Positions 1-12,604 are shown, counted from the first letter of the stretch. The stretch: 64,000 nucleotides of DNA from Diphasiastrum complanatum (GCA_029204225.1 CM055101.1:34167683-34231682), one strand, 5' to 3'. Notes: generated from the sequence alone by a model not told the origin. Made by a program: numbers and translations.

Positions 1-771
1 TCCAATGTCAACGCTTCGGCGCGTCTCTTAATCCTGAAAAATGCCAGACGTGGATAACCCATGGTATTGTGTTAGGACATATTATTTCACGAAATGGCAT
101 TGCCACTGACCAGAACCGTGCGTACGATACGTGAAGTTTACTCTTTCCTTGGCCACGCCAACTACTATCAATGCTTTATTTTTTATTTTGCTAACAAAGC
201 ACGCTTAATCTACAAAGTAGTTATAGTTCCCAAATGGACGGATGAACAACGTGTCGCATTTAATCAACTCAAAGAAGCCCTTACAAATGCACCCATCCTC
301 CGAGCTCCTGATTATTCTGAAGAATTCCATGTGCATACTGATGCATTCAAGTATGCCATTGGAGGAGTGCTCGCCCAACTGGGAGAATTCAGAAAGGACT
401 ACCCAATCCGTTTTCTTAGTCGACAATTGATACCTGCTGAAGTCAATTATACCACTACCGAACATGAAGCCTTGGCAATGGTATATGGGGTTCAGAAGTT
501 TTGCCATTATCTTCTAGGAAAAGTTTTTGCGTTCTTCACTGATCATCAAGCACTGTTGTATCTCATCAATAAGACCTGCACCACAGGCTGTATTACTATA
601 TGGATCCTATTACTGCAAGAATTTGAGTTTAGGATCGTGGTTCGTAAGGGAGTTCAGCATTTTTTTGCAGACCATCTATCTCGAATCCCTAACCTTCCTA
701 CCCCTGATCAAGGCGTCAACGATGATTTATCAAATGCAATCATTTTCCAAGTTGACTCTACACCTATATAG
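1..771 (+). pseudogene. Ty3/gypsy pol remnant: RT thumb and RNase H
   Basis: Reverse transcriptase-RNase H part of a gypsy-type polyprotein, which copies element RNA into DNA. From base 3 the frame reads like the end of the RT palm (NPEKC, then GIVLGHIIS). The frame shifts near 100-125, where codons are missing, and continues from 94 as the thumb (REVYSFLGHANYY). RNase H follows, with FHVHTDAFKYAIGGVLAQ, TTTEHEALAMVYGVQKF and FFTDHQALLYLINK. It stops at 771. The RT palm lies outside the window. The domain order is typical of gypsy elements. The copy is dead because of the frameshift and the damaged integrase downstream. Confidence 0.85.
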
Positions 772-1576
772 GCTAAGGAAATTACAGAATATTTAACTTC
801 AGGGTAGATGGATCCTTCCTTCTCTAAACCTGAACAACTTGCGTTGGTCCTCAAAACTAAACCGTATACGTTAATTGCAGGACAACTCTACAAGAAAGGG
901 TTAGATGGAAAAAAATTTTAACTCTGTCATAGCGTATCTCCTTTCAACAAATTTTGTGGTACATCGCAAAAGTTTCCCATACTATCCATGATGCAATGGC
1001 CAGGCAGAATCCACCAATAAAATCCTATGTGAAATTCTCACCAAAATCGTCGAATCCAGCCGATCTAATTGGGAACTCAAACTCCATGCTGCTCTCTGGG
1101 CTTATCGCACCACCCTGAAGCGAGCTACAGGGTTAACCCCTTTCCAACTAACATATGGCCAAGAAGCCGCTATGCCTGTGGAATTCCATATCCCCTCCCT
1201 TTGAGTGGCCTATAGCCTTGAGCTTGATACTCACCAGAATCTAGCAGACAAGTTATTCCATCTGGAGCAACTCTATGAAACACAATGGATCAGCATCCAT
1301 ACTCAACAAGTCCACAAATGACGACAAAAAGCATGGCATGATCGATCTTTGAAACTTAGAGACTTCTAGGTTGGAGATAAGGTCTTGCTATACCAGGCCA
1401 AAGCCTTCAAAGGCAAACTAAAATTTTCTGGCCAAGGACCTTACGTCATTAAAAACATATTTGCCTCTGGATATGTACAACTCCAAACCCTTCAAGGTGA
1501 TATCCTCGACACTGTGGTCAATGGGAGCCGACTGAGAAAGTACAATGAACCTTGTTTTTATCTTGATATGTATTAG
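772..1576 (+). pseudogene. Ty3/gypsy integrase C-terminal remnant
   Basis: Continuation of the upstream gypsy pol. Around 990-1200 the frame reads GQAESTNKILCEIL and WAYRTTLKRATGLTPFQLTYG, the end of the integrase core. From about 1370 it reads VGDKVLLY and GPYVIKNIFASGYVQLQTLQG, the chromo/GPY-type tail, ending at 1576. In-frame stops near 1201, 1320 and 1369, and the loss of the zinc-binding and first catalytic part (about 900-950), mark it as inactive. Same strand and order as the RNase H fragment, so both belong to one element. Confidence 0.8.
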
Positions 1577-2080
1577 TTGTTTTCTTTCCTACTGTTTTTC
1601 TTTATTTTTTTATTATTATTGTCTGCCTGCCATTTCGACAAAAACTTTGCTGTGCTTTCTTGTTCAAACCATCAAGATACTATCAGATCAGGTATATCAA
1701 TAGTCTTCTCTGAAAAAACCACAAAAGCCATTAGTTTTAGAAGACTTCTTTCACACCATCTCAGAAAGAATTCGCCTGACCCCTTTTTTACAATGCACAA
1801 TTCATTTTTGGCCTCCGCTAATTCTGTCTCAGAGACAAAAAAATTCTAAAAATAAAAAAAGATAGCTTTTTCATCAGCTATCCGCTATCAGAATTTGCAA
1901 ACAATTCGCTGGAGCTTAAAATGATTCCCACGATTTCTCTGCTATCTTTGTGAATTCTGATCAGACAAAGGTTTTTCCTTTTGGCATAAAAAACTCACTT
2001 ACCAGAATTTGCGGATCCTCAGAACGTTGCCTCAAAATTCGTGACCATCATTACCAAATCGTGGACACTGAGGATGGTTT
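1577..2080 (+). other. Non-coding stretch after gypsy pol, possibly LTR
   Basis: AT-rich sequence between the gypsy integrase stop and the next open frame. By position it should hold the 3' end and 3' LTR of the gypsy element. I see no second LTR copy in the window and cannot place the borders. Confidence 0.3.
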
Positions 2081-2452
2081 TTGAGTGAAGTTGCGAATTC
2101 CTGTCAAAAAAAGTCTATATATAGACCTCCACCCTTCTCTCCACGAATTCATTTTAGATTGCTGCTCTCGAGTTCATGCCAAATTTTTTCAAAATTTTCA
2201 AAATTCTCAAAGCAATCTAAAATCACTGCTATCATGGCATTTCGCGATTCCTCGCTCAGTTTGCATCGCCATAAACCCCCTCGTCCTTATTCAGGGGATA
2301 TTTTTATGATTTGTATCAAGAATTACACCGAGCAACTCACCCTAGCCAAGGATATCCTCACAAACCTTGGCTTTGATCTGACTCTTTTCCGGGACCAGCA
2401 AAGGGAGAGCCTCATCCGAGCGGCCTACTCCACCTATTTGGATGAATTTTAA
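2081..2452 (+). pseudogene. Unrecognised open frame, possible gag start
   Basis: A 123-codon frame. A TATA-like tatatataga lies at 2115-2125, inside its first codons, so the later ATG near 2234 (MAFRDSSLSLHRHKPP) is the more plausible start. The frame is open to 2452 and similar residues can be read past the stop for about 100 bases. No motif is recognised. The order pol, TATA-like box, new frame would fit an LTR followed by the gag of another copy. This is inference only. Confidence 0.25.
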
Positions 2453-3290
2453 GGTCAAGAATAGAATATTTTGGCCCAAGCTCACAGGCGTCGATACCGG
2501 CAACTTAGCCGAAGACATGGTCACCAACTGCCGATTATTCTACCAGAAGCACCATGGCAATCCTGACTTATAGGAAACAATGTTGGTATGAACGATTAAG
2601 TTTTATGACTTACTAGGTGTGAATTTATGTGATAGGCAACCATACAAACAATACATGCATGCCAAACTCTTATGATATCTATCATTTTACAAACAATAGA
2701 TATTGATCATATAAACTCAAACAAATAACACATGTGTTTAGAATGCAAACATGGACGAAATCACATGTTCCATACAAAATGCGCTTAATTATCAGAGAAC
2801 CTATCATGAAGATCTTGTTAAGACCAAAATAATGAAGTAACTATAGTAATTTATTTGTGTCCACCATAGACAATGCAATAAACAATCTAGGTCACACACG
2901 TTAAATACAAAATTGGAGGTAGCCAAGCCAGTCATAGTTAAAATTGGCAGGTGGGTTTTGGACTGGGAAGAGTTGGGTAGTAGATTAATGCAAGCTTTGT
3001 GAAATATTTTCAGTCTAGAGCATGTGCACTTTGCATGCATTGAAAATTTCTCTCTTTTTCCTAAGTACTTTATCTTTTTCTTTTACGGCTTCTTTGGTAC
3101 TACCTTTGTTTTGGCTTCAAATGTTCTCTTTATTTTCACTTTTCTTGTCGAGTTCAAAAAAGGCTAGTATTGCTTTGAACCAAGAGGCTTTACTCAGTGA
3201 TTTCTTTTTTTCGTTATCATATCCTACAGCATCTGAAAGGTATGCTTTCTTCCACATTCTCATCACCCTTGAGCGAGAAAAATTCTAGTA
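2453..3290. other. No recognisable gene
   Basis: AT-rich sequence with only short random frames. A T-rich 88-codon frame at 3022-3288 has no protein-like features. Confidence 0.4.
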
Positions 3291-3710
3291 GTTGCTATTA
3301 TCTAAGTCCTTCCACACTCTTAGAAGCATAGGAGAAAATTATCCCCATCGATGGGCTATCAAATGCTCTAGCATGAAAAAGGGCACCATCTTCTTCATAT
3401 ATTGCAAGGGTTGCATTTCCACAGAATTCGTTCTTTATATGATGAATCAAATAAGGTTTTAATGCAATGAGATATACGTTCACAATATTTGACATGCACA
3501 ACTATGCTTGATTGTTATCAATGTATATGTAACAGACAAGCAAAACTTTCTTATATAAGGCAAATTTGGCATTACTCAAAAACTAGGAGCCTTTATATTG
3601 GCTAAAAAAACTACTCACTCTCTTTCTTATGGAACTCCACAATGATCAAAAGGTATTCGCTTCTCTGTACTCCCACATGTGTGAAATTCAACATGGTATC
3701 AGAGCCTGCC
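3291..3710 (+). mobile_element. Ty1/copia LTR end with primer-binding site
   Basis: The motif TGGTATCAGAGCC at 3694 is the copia primer-binding site complementary to initiator-Met tRNA. It directly follows ...ttcaaca, a good LTR end in CA. The sequence to its left should be a plus-strand 5' LTR, whose left border I cannot place. The bases after the site resemble those after the second primer site at 12823, suggesting related leaders. Confidence 0.6.
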
Positions 3711-4379
3711 TAAGATATCCATGCATACATCAAGAGTGATGTGAAAATTTGCCTTGAAATCAAGATTTTGAGAGTGCAGTTGCATTTCCTTTGCTATCTT
3801 TGTGATTTTAGGATCAAGAGGGTCATAATCATAAAGATTAACTTGGCCTGGTACTGTACTGAATTCAGAGCTCATACATGTGTGAAGGATAGCCAACTTT
3901 GACCAAGTGGTTCTCTTTCAAGATAGATCCAAAATGCATGATAGACAGCTTGCTAGAAAGCTTGTAGAGTCAAAATTGTATTGCAATTTGTTCCATATCA
4001 ATTGGATGAGCCACTCAAAAGTTATAGCAAATTGAATCAAGGTGGGTAGGGCACCAACCTGGTGGACACATTTTGTTTGACTCATATCTTGCTTATTTGA
4101 TCCAAAAACATAAAAACAAGCTTGCCAATCTTGTCTATTTGAGATCTAGACAATTTTTTGAGGTCATAGCCACATAGTTTCATGCAATTCAATTGTATTT
4201 GAGTCATTTGTGGATGATTTTGAGTGCTTTTGTGTACTTGAGTCAAGTTGACCCAAACTTTGCTCCATCTTGGGATGAGAGTTTAATCTAGTTTGAGAGA
4301 GATTGGTAGAGCTAGTGAGACAGGTCTTGTGAAGATTTTGTGAATCACTAAGACCCAAAATCATCTACTGATCTTTGGT
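3711..4379 (+). mobile_element. Decayed copia leader or gag region, no intact frame
   Basis: Sequence downstream of the primer site at 3694. It shares short stretches with 12840-12960, for example the catgcatac/gcat segment and a following gagagtgc segment. No frame reads as gag. Confidence 0.35.
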
Positions 4380-4664
4380 ATGAAAGACAACACAATTTAC
4401 ACTATTTTCAATATAGAAAATCAACATCTACTTAATGAAAGAGATGCAAACTCAACAAGATATTGATCAAACATCAAACTTATGATAAAATGAAGTTTCT
4501 GTCCATACAATAGCAGTAAGTTACTGTATTTCACACATGTGGATCCGAATATCAACAAAGCAATGCATTCTACACACAAGATTGCAAGATATCATCAATA
4601 TAGTGCACCAATGGATAGATGAACCCAAGAGAACTCATGTATAAGCATGAAATGAGATGAGAGA

Positions 4665-4747
<83 letters not shown>

Positions 4748-4860
4748 AGAAGAAGAAGAAGAATCATTTTTGCCATGAGTTTACATCTATTTATAGCAGG
4801 TCCATGCCTCATTAACGAGCTTGGTTTCCCTCCATAGAAACTTCTAGATTAAAAATCCTA
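4380..4860 (-). repeat. Dispersed repeat, LTR-like, inverted copy at 24830-25165
   Basis: Read on the minus strand this segment matches plus-strand 24830-25165 closely, sharing a long run around ttatacatgagttctcttgg and gatatcttgcaatcttgtgt. Both copies sit next to a minus-strand copia integrase fragment of one family. They are probably LTR or leader parts of that family. Borders are approximate. Confidence 0.6.
4664..4763 (+). repeat. Compound microsatellite (AC)n(AG)n(AAG)n
   Basis: About 8 AC units, then about 32 AG units, then several AGA/AAG units, inside the LTR-like repeat. The 80-codon minus frame across it is only the translation of the repeat. Confidence 0.95.
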
Positions 4861-4989
4861 TCAACAATATGACTAGAATCAATGTATCTAACATTCAAAT
4901 TTGAATGTCTCCAAACTCGACTTTCTGATTTCCCTCACTTTCTAAAAGTGGAAATTCAAATACTTTTGGACTAATATAATTTTGAAAAG

Positions 4990-5977
4990 TCAAACTCTAA
5001 GTCTAATATGCAAATTGGCCTCAATTGCCAAATAAACAAACATGACCAAAATATCAAACTAGCTGACAATTTCTCACGCTCCCTCTTCAACCAGTTTTAG
5101 CATAGACTTAACCATAGTACTTTGATCCAACTTTAGAATGATCTCCATCCTAAGTATAGACCTCCTTTCCAAGGTTTTAAAGTAGCTTCCATTATTGATA
5201 TAGAGAATAGTGTCCACATTGGATGCTTCACAATTTCTTACATTAATTTTACACATCAAGATGTAACTAGAACATGAAAAACCAAATAGAATGTAAATGA
5301 AATGATTCCTCCATGCTTCCAACTCTGAACTCTCTAGAAAATAATAGCAACCAAAAAATAAATGTGAGTGATGACCACCACTTGCTTGCTTTTGTCCTTT
5401 CTTGATATGTGTCCACCATAAAACTCCATGAATGAGCCTCCATCTCCATCTTGCCACAGGATGCCATCATCACTTCCACTTGCGTACCCTTCTCATCATA
5501 TGTGAGCCTTGAAGGTGTTTGTCTTTCCCTTGATGTTCTCCTTGGCTTTTGACTTGATGAAAGTCCTTCATCATCACCATCTAAAGTAGGATCCATAACA
5601 TTAACATCAAGATTGTTAGATCCATCCACACCATCATTACTTGAAGACACTTTTGGAATGTTCTCCTCATCAAAAATGACATCTCTACCAATAATTATGT
5701 TATTAGTAGTAGGAATGTAAACCTTGTAGGCTTTACTCACCTCACAATATGCAACAAATATACCTTTCCTTGAAGATGGATCCTCTTTTGTCCTATCATC
5801 AAGAGTTATATTGACATAGCAAGTGCATCCAAAAGTTTTAAGAAACTTGACATTCGGCCTCCTCTTGAATAGCATCTCAAAAGGTATTCTTCCATTCAAT
5901 ATAGCACTCGACCACCTAATGCATAGAAAGTTAGCACACAACAAGGCCTTTTCACAAAAAGATGGTTGAAGCTTCAT
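4990..5977 (-). pseudogene. Ty1/copia integrase C-terminus and IN-RT linker fragment
   Basis: Reads KRRPNVKFLKTFGCTCYVNI, then DPSSRKGIFVAYCEVSKAYKVY and IIGRDVIFDE, the standard copia integrase tail. A Ser/Asp-rich linker with SSSQKPRRTSR follows. The same family appears at 18473-20197 and 25176-25439, both minus strand. The catalytic core is missing upstream (truncated near 5977) and no RT follows. The final residues after SRLTYDEKG are unrelated to RT. Confidence 0.85.
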
Positions 5978-6002
5978 GCTCGAATTGGAAACACTAAGAA
6001 TT

Positions 6003-6250
6003 CCTGCAAAGATCCCTTTTGTATTATTAAAATATTATTACATTAATACCTTTGACTTGTTAGCTTTTTAATTGTAGCTCAAAAGTATGTCATGTAACAG
6101 ATCATTGGAAGGCACTCGTGCACTTTGCAATGCACCAAACTTCGCTAAAATCGGAGTTACCACTAAAAAGTTATGCCATTTAATGTAGACTCAATATGTG
6201 GACTCAAAAAGTTACGTTACGTACATTTCAATTTTGAGTGTTTTGATTGG
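6003..6250 (-). repeat. Dispersed repeat, inverted copy at 13620-13868
   Basis: The reverse complement matches 13620-13868, including the segments around caaaagttatgccatttt and gctcaaaagtatg. Probably part of an LTR. It sits directly beside the dispersed LTR repeat at 6297-6700. Confidence 0.6.
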
Positions 6251-6296
6251 TCCATGTGTAAGAAAAAATTGAGAAAAAATGTAAAGAGAATTTCTA

Positions 6297-6695
6297 CAAA
6301 GGGTCCTTTATGGATTTAGAACTCCGCTAATGGATCTCTTACATAGCTCCTCTTAGGACCCTTGATTATGATTGGACCAATTTCATGGATCTCTCACTTT
6401 TGATTGGTCTTCATGAAAACACATAGGAAAGTGTCACTAGCCCTCTAGTATCATGCCATGTGTAAGAAGCCTAACTTACCTCGAGCTACATGACACACCA
6501 AAATTGGCCTAATCCTAATAGAAAAGTCAAAGTACCTCCCAAATTTAAGATAAAGGCCTATTGACTAATCAAACTCTTCATAAATGATCTTAAAAAATTA
6601 TGGCTACCCTCCACATGTGGGAACATGCTCCAAACATGTGAGATTTCACTATGTACATGATATTGCAAAAGATCAGCTAGATTTTGCCAATTTTG
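6297..6695 (-). repeat. Dispersed copia LTR fragment (same family as 26488-27110 and 32690-33190)
   Basis: Shares with the other two copies the segments attggaccaattt, cttttgattggtct, acacataggaaagtgt and the following cctaac/gagctac stretch. At 32690-33190 this sequence lies just downstream of a minus-strand copia RNase H, so I call it that family's LTR in minus orientation. It ends where the gag-only element's LTR starts (6696). Confidence 0.6.
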
Positions 6696-7350
<655 letters not shown>

Positions 7351-7352
7351 AT

Positions 7353-9763
7353 TTATCCGATTTGCGTGGTCACTGGGTCGGTCTTATACACGCAGGAAGC
7401 CAGTGCCCTCGCACTTATTATTCTAACTGTACACTGTACTGTGGTAGGGTCCACTAGGTAAGGCTTGGCCAGCAGTATTTCAAGTGGTGGGACCCACTTG
7501 TTCTTTATTGCAGGAAATACCCACAACAGGGTCCACGGCCCAAAGTAGTGCCGGTCCCACGGCACTAGCTGCAACTGTCGTGAAGGGGCGTTGTTGTCGG
7601 TTCTTTTATTGTTGGAACATGGGTGCTTCAGGAAAAGCGTGGATAAAATTCGCTTACGTAAAATTTGAGGCTTTATTGGATGATGGCGATCAACAAGAAC
7701 TTGGACTTGCCAGATTTTCAATAATACCCATAAGGGTCTGGTGGCCATTCCGGAGAACCTTGTTCATTGACAATTGGATAGTCGAGGTATGCCATCAGAG
7801 GATCCCAAGATAAATCTTGCTGATATAATGGATCCTCATAGATCGGCGCAACTGGTCCCAATGTCATGGACTCTCCCAAATCATAATGTGGATATGACGT
7901 GCTTGCTTGATGCTCTTGTCTGTCCAGGTATTCGAAGTATGCATCAACCTGATGACTTTCCTCAGCAGTCAATATCATAGATTTAGGACAAGGCTTTGTC
8001 ATTGTAGGTGCTGGTTCTTGTTGTACGATTGGCCGTTTTGGGCTTGGATTCCCTGGATTTGGCCGTCTAAGCAATGTGATGTCCTGATGTAACTTTGTGG
8101 TGGCCAGATGTTGAGTGGAACATTCTGACTTTGGTTGGATCTTGCTTATGATTGGCATTGAAATCAGAGGACAATCTCCCACCTTAGTCTTTCCTTTCTC
8201 AATGGACTACTCTCTTGAAGGTGGTACAGATGGATCGTTGCGTTGATTGGTAGTCAGTTTGCCTTCAAGTTGCATGATTGACGTGAGACCCCTTCGTAAT
8301 TCATCCACCAGAAGTTGTGGTAGCATTTGTTTAATGAGGCTTGGTAAAATCTGCTAGATTGCATCTGTTGCCAATTTCTTGACTTCTTCCACTATACCTG
8401 GTTAAAAAGATTTTACCCACTCTGTCTTTTGTGGTGTTGGTGATTCACGTGTGTTCATGTCAACTTGTCTTAGGATCTTTCTCTCATTCCTTCCATCCAC
8501 ATCTGCTTCGTAACCAGGTGGCACTAGAAGTTTGTGTTTGTAGTGCAGCTTCTCGGTTGGTGGACTGCATGGTCATATGTAGGTAGCCGATTCAAGCAAG
8601 TAGGAGTCATAACGGCTTTTCTTGGATCTCTTAGTGAACAATCACGACATGGGTGATTGATGCCGCATTGTTCACACCAAGGATAAAAGGAGGACAGATC
8701 ATTTTGGTGTGGACATTCTGATCTACGATGTTCACCTCCACATCCAAAACACCCTACCGTGTGTAAGATTCTGTCACCTCTCAATTGATGCACGTGCACC
8801 GGTATCAGGTCTCCTTTGATCCCTTCCACGGAATATAGTGGTGAGCCAGTTTGAACTTCCTCTGCCTGGGATAATCCGCTCGCTGATATAGCCAATACTT
8901 CCATCGAACCTTGCCTAGCCACTAGAGAAGATTTTGAAAGTCCTGAGACCGATGCACTTTCTTTAGAAGAGCGATCTGATGGCAAGCTAGATGGCATAGA
9001 TGATAATTTTGTTAATTGATTCCCAATCTCCAGAATTTCCTTATTGGCTTGATTTCATAATCTCGGATTCTGAACTAGACATTGAGGTGTTGGATGTTTT
9101 CCAAAACAATAATGGCATTGGTCCAGTGGTCGGATCTTCTGATTGGCAATTTGTGGTTCTGGGAGGTAATTAGATTGACTGCACATCTCATCTGTGTCAC
9201 TAACAACTTGCGTCTGATCGTCCGTACTGCTAGTACTTTGGCTAGCATTGTCTATGGCATCTTGTGGATTAGATGCTCTATCATCCCTGATTGTTTGAAT
9301 GTTGAATATGGGTTGTGATGGTGCGTGCAAGATTTGTGCTTCTGCAATAGCGGCTACCTTACAAAGTTCTTTTGGACTGGTATATGATGTAAAGGGTGGC
9401 ATACCAATCTTGATCTTGTGCGGTAATCCGGCATAAAAAAAATGCAATTTTGTGGTGACTAGGAATACCGGAATTCCAATCTCCCGCCATCTTGGCAAAT
9501 CGTGCAGTGTAGCCCTTGAGAGTTTCTCCGGAAAGCATCGAGATTTGGGCAAGCTGCTCATACATTGCCATGGCCTGTTGTGTGAAAGATGAAAATGATA
9601 TGGAGTGGTGTGGTGATGTACGAGAGAGAGATTGGAGGATGCAGTTTTTGAAATGTATATGAGGGAATTGATGATGAGGAGATGGAAGAGGAAAAAGCAA
9701 AAATATTCCTTTGTCTAGAACATTCACGGTTTGGGCAAGGGTAGATTTTATGAATAAATTCAA
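7353..9763 (-). pseudogene. Gag-like protein of LTR element with three short-spaced zinc knuckles
   Basis: Gag would coat the element RNA and form the virus-like particle in the cytoplasm. The N-terminal part (from 9763) has a gag-like helical region (ETLKGYTARFAKMAGDWN). A frameshift at an A8 tract near 9436-9443 moves reading to the frame with YAGLPHKIKIGMPPF. Three knuckles follow: CHYCFGKHPTPQC, CFGCGGEHRRSEC and CEQCGINHPCRDC, all CX2CX3HX4C instead of the usual CX2CX4HX4C. One in-frame TGA (9055) lies between the first and second. A second frameshift near 8530-8570 and three stops precede a Pro-rich tail (MILTAEESHQVDAYFEYLDR), which ends at 7718. The frame at 7353-7748 after it is doubtful. 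No protease, integrase or RT is visible between the LTRs. Confidence 0.65.
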
Positions 9764-9949
9764 TTATGCTCTTCCAGCGAAAGTCTTATGACGAGGGATG
9801 ATAATTGGAAAAGTACTTATGTAGGTTATTTGGCAAAGGGTTAGTTTTGCTTCAAAAAACTACTTTTTGACACTTCTCTGCAAGTTTCGACACTTCTCCG
9901 CAAGTTTATAGAAGGATTTTTCAATACCAACTATAACTCGCTTTAGCCT

Positions 9950-10325
9950 TGGCGGTCTTGGGAGGAGTCTATCAAAGACAAAGTCACTCACCAAAGAGGC
10001 TTGGGCTAAAATAATTTTAGTATATATATATATATATATATATAAGGGCCTTTTACAGTCGTGGGAGGAGCTATTAGAGATAGAGTCGCTTCCCAACAAG
10101 GCTAATGGCCCAATTCGTATTTTTATTTTTTATAAAAAAATAAACCCTTGTAGATTTCTCTGTGTCCTAGTCTCAACAAGATGGAACTTCAGAGGCCTCT
10201 ACAAAAGTTTGTTGTTTTTTTTTGTTTTTTTTTTACAACAAACCCTTGCAGATTTCTCTGTGCCCTTGTCTTAGTGAAACTAAGATGGAACTTCAGAGGC
10301 CTTTACAAAAGTTTGTTGTTTGTTT
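9950..10325 (+). repeat. Two pairs of imperfect tandem duplications and a (TA)n run
   Basis: The unit around gatttctctgtg...gatggaacttcagaggcct occurs at 10150-10215 and again at 10250-10315. A gggaggag...gagtc.ct unit occurs at 9958-10010 and 10060-10115. (TA)n lies at 10019-10044. Confidence 0.75.
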
Positions 10326-10564
10326 GTTTTTTTTTTTTTTAAAAGAAGAGACTACGGTAAAAAAACAGCGAGGGTAACTAGATCATCAAAAGTTAAGGTT
10401 TAAAAAACATAGCAGATAAAAAACGAAATGAAAAACACAACTCCAAAAAAAGCCTCAAAGATAACGTAAAAAGAGAAGGGGGAAAATAACTAAAATTATA
10501 AAAAAATTAAGAGGTGAGAAGAAGAGAAGGAATGGTATACGCAGGAGAATGGAGAACACAGTTT

Positions 10565-10667
10565 GGGATGCAGGTTCCTGGAGTGCGACAATGAGGGAAA
10601 AGAGGGAGGGAGCGGAACAGGTAACCGAGGAGTAGGCGAGGGAGGGAGGACAGACAGACAGGCGAGG

Positions 10668-10701
<34 letters not shown>

Positions 10702-11145
10702 CAGGCAGGCAGGCAGGCAGGCGGGGAAGGGCAGCAAGTGAGGAAGGAGGCGGAGGAGCAGAAGGAGGAAGCAGAAGGGAGGAGTGAACAAGGAGGTGCG
10801 AGCAGAGAGGTGGAGAAGTGGAAGGGAGGTGAAGAAGGGAGCGGACTGGAGTAGGGAAGGAGGAAGGAGAAGGTGGAGGGAGGCAGCGAGCAGCAAGCGA
10901 GCGTGGGAGGGAGCGAGCGAGAGGAGGGAAGGAAGAGCAAGGAGCGGGAGGGGACGAGAAGGGGAAGGAAGGGCAGTAGCAAGGGAGGGAGTGGAGGAGA
11001 AGGGGGAGTGGAAGGGAGGTAGCGAGGAGGAAGGGAGGGCAACGAGGGAAGAGAGGGAGCGAGCGAGAAGCAAGGGAGGGAGAGAACGAGCTAGAGGGGG
11101 TGGTGAAGGGAGAGGAAGCAAAGAGAGAGGGGTAGCAAAGAGAGA
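10565..11145 (+). repeat. Polypurine tract, about 560 bases of G and A
   Basis: The plus strand is almost entirely A and G with few pyrimidines (GGAGG, GAGCGAG and AAGGGAGG motifs), including (GA)n at 10673-10700 and (GGCA)n at 10701-10720. Three overlapping Pro/Ser/Leu-rich minus frames here are translations of this low-complexity tract, not genes. Confidence 0.9.
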
Positions 11146-11469
11146 GATTTGTTGTTTTCTTTTTCTTTTTTTCGTTTTTTAAGAAAAAAAGAAGGTTGAT
11201 GGATCGCAAAAATAATGAATTACGTAAACCTTAAAAAATAACTACACAATACATAGCTTACTACTAAAAAAACAAAACTAAAAAACCCAAGCCTTGAGGG
11301 CTTGGGTTTTTGTTTTTTTCTAATGGAAATGGAAGATTCCGGAGAATGGGAAAAAGAGGAGGTGAGGGGGAGGAAGCAGAAAAGAGTGGAGAGAGGAGTG
11401 AAGAAATAGAGAGTTTGAAAGGCAGCTATGCAGTGAGCAACGTTGGCGCTCCCCGGCAACGGTGCCAAT

Positions 11470-11713
11470 TGTAGTCGGTTGTAGTATAGGGGTCCGTTCA
11501 CTGAGAGCCGCCCGTGCACACCTGGATAGCAAGAGAGAGAGAAAGGAGATAGAGAAAGGAGATAGAGAGAGATAAAGAGAGGAGATAGAAGGCGTGATGA
11601 GAGAGAGTGTGTGTTAGAGAGAGTTTAGAGAGAGAGAGAGAGAAGAGCTCACTAAGGATGGTTGGGGCTATGGGGGCTCGAGCACCTACCCATAGCTATG
11701 CACCAATCACCCT

Positions 11714-11770
<57 letters not shown>

Positions 11771-11955
11771 CTTTATTGAGATGATTCACTTAATCTCATA
11801 AGAAGTATACAAATTGCCTCACAAAATGAAAAAACATGATTTTTCACACTATGAATGACTATCTCATTCTTGCTCTTACAAGATCCAAGAGCATACAGTT
11901 TATGACACAACCACTTGCTTTCTTAATGATTTAAAACCAGATCTAAGGCATTAAT
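11470..11955 (-). mobile_element. 5' LTR of gag-only LTR element
   Basis: TGTAGTCGGTTGTAGTATAGGGG starts at 11470 and parallels 6696 onwards for about 310 bases. After tttattgaga (about 11780) the two copies lose clear similarity, so the U3 part is either very diverged or replaced. A (GA)n run lies at 11714-11762. It ends against the copia LTR starting at 11956. Confidence 0.65.
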
Positions 11956-12604
11956 TGTGAAAATTGTCAACATTTCCTAGCTAGTTTGAGGCCTAAATTG
12001 GCAATTTTTGTACATAGTTTTGGATCTAACCTTTCACACGTGTGAAAGAGGCCTAGATACTTCTATTTTAGTATATATTTCATATTGAAGAAGTCTCAAA
12101 CTTTAACAAAGTCATGTTATTTGGACATATAGGCCAAAATTGGCTATTTTAGACGACTGGTGCCCTAAAATTGGGTCCTAAGTTCTAGAGAGACGAGAGA
12201 GAGTGATCTCTCTCACCTATATTAGGCTGAAATTTGTGGAGAACAGGTTGGAGAAACTTATTGTATAGTTGAGAGAGATCAATAGATCATTGTCACAGTT
12301 TTTTCCTCCATTGTGAGCATTGCTTTGTGTATTGTCTTCAAGCTTTTGTGTATGATCTTAAGAGCTTTCCAAAAGTGGTAAGCTGCTATTGTAGGGCTGG
12401 TATGCTAATATTTTTTGCTGTCATTAGTACCTTTTATTAGCTTCTTTTGTCTCTTGAATGATGTGTCAAGTTCATGTGTATCAAAGGTAGCATTAGGATG
12501 CTTTGCCATTTCTAGCTTTTGTAGCTTGTTGTGCAAAGATCTTAGCCAAGTATTTTGGGAGTTTGGATCCATTCAAGATCCACTTTTTCACATGGTATCA
12601 GAGT
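11956..12604 (+). mobile_element. Ty1/copia LTR with primer site
   Basis: Starts TGTGAAAATTGTCAACATTTCC and ends ...TTTTTCACA at 12592, followed at once by TGGTATCAGAG. A diverged copy of the same length class occupies 63339-63985. Both are plus-strand 5' LTRs by the position of the primer site. Confidence 0.85.

Larger units (their letters stand above)
9764..11469 (-). mobile_element. 5' leader of gag-only LTR element with tRNA-Asp-type primer site
   Basis: On the minus strand TGGCACCGTTGCCGGGG starts at 11467, two bases after the LTR end. It matches the 3' end of plant tRNA-Asp with one change, the primer used by several gypsy elements. The 1.7 kb leader carries tandem duplications and a long purine tract and has no credible coding frame. 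Confidence 0.7.

Noticed and set aside
4570-4812. Minus-strand frame with a poly-Leu/Ser run resembling a signal peptide
   Set aside because: The run is the translation of the (AC)n(AG)n(AAG)n microsatellite.
10455-11209. Three overlapping Pro/Ser/Leu-rich minus-strand frames of 195-237 codons
   Set aside because: They are translations of one polypurine tract in all three frames, with no non-repetitive core, so they are not genes.
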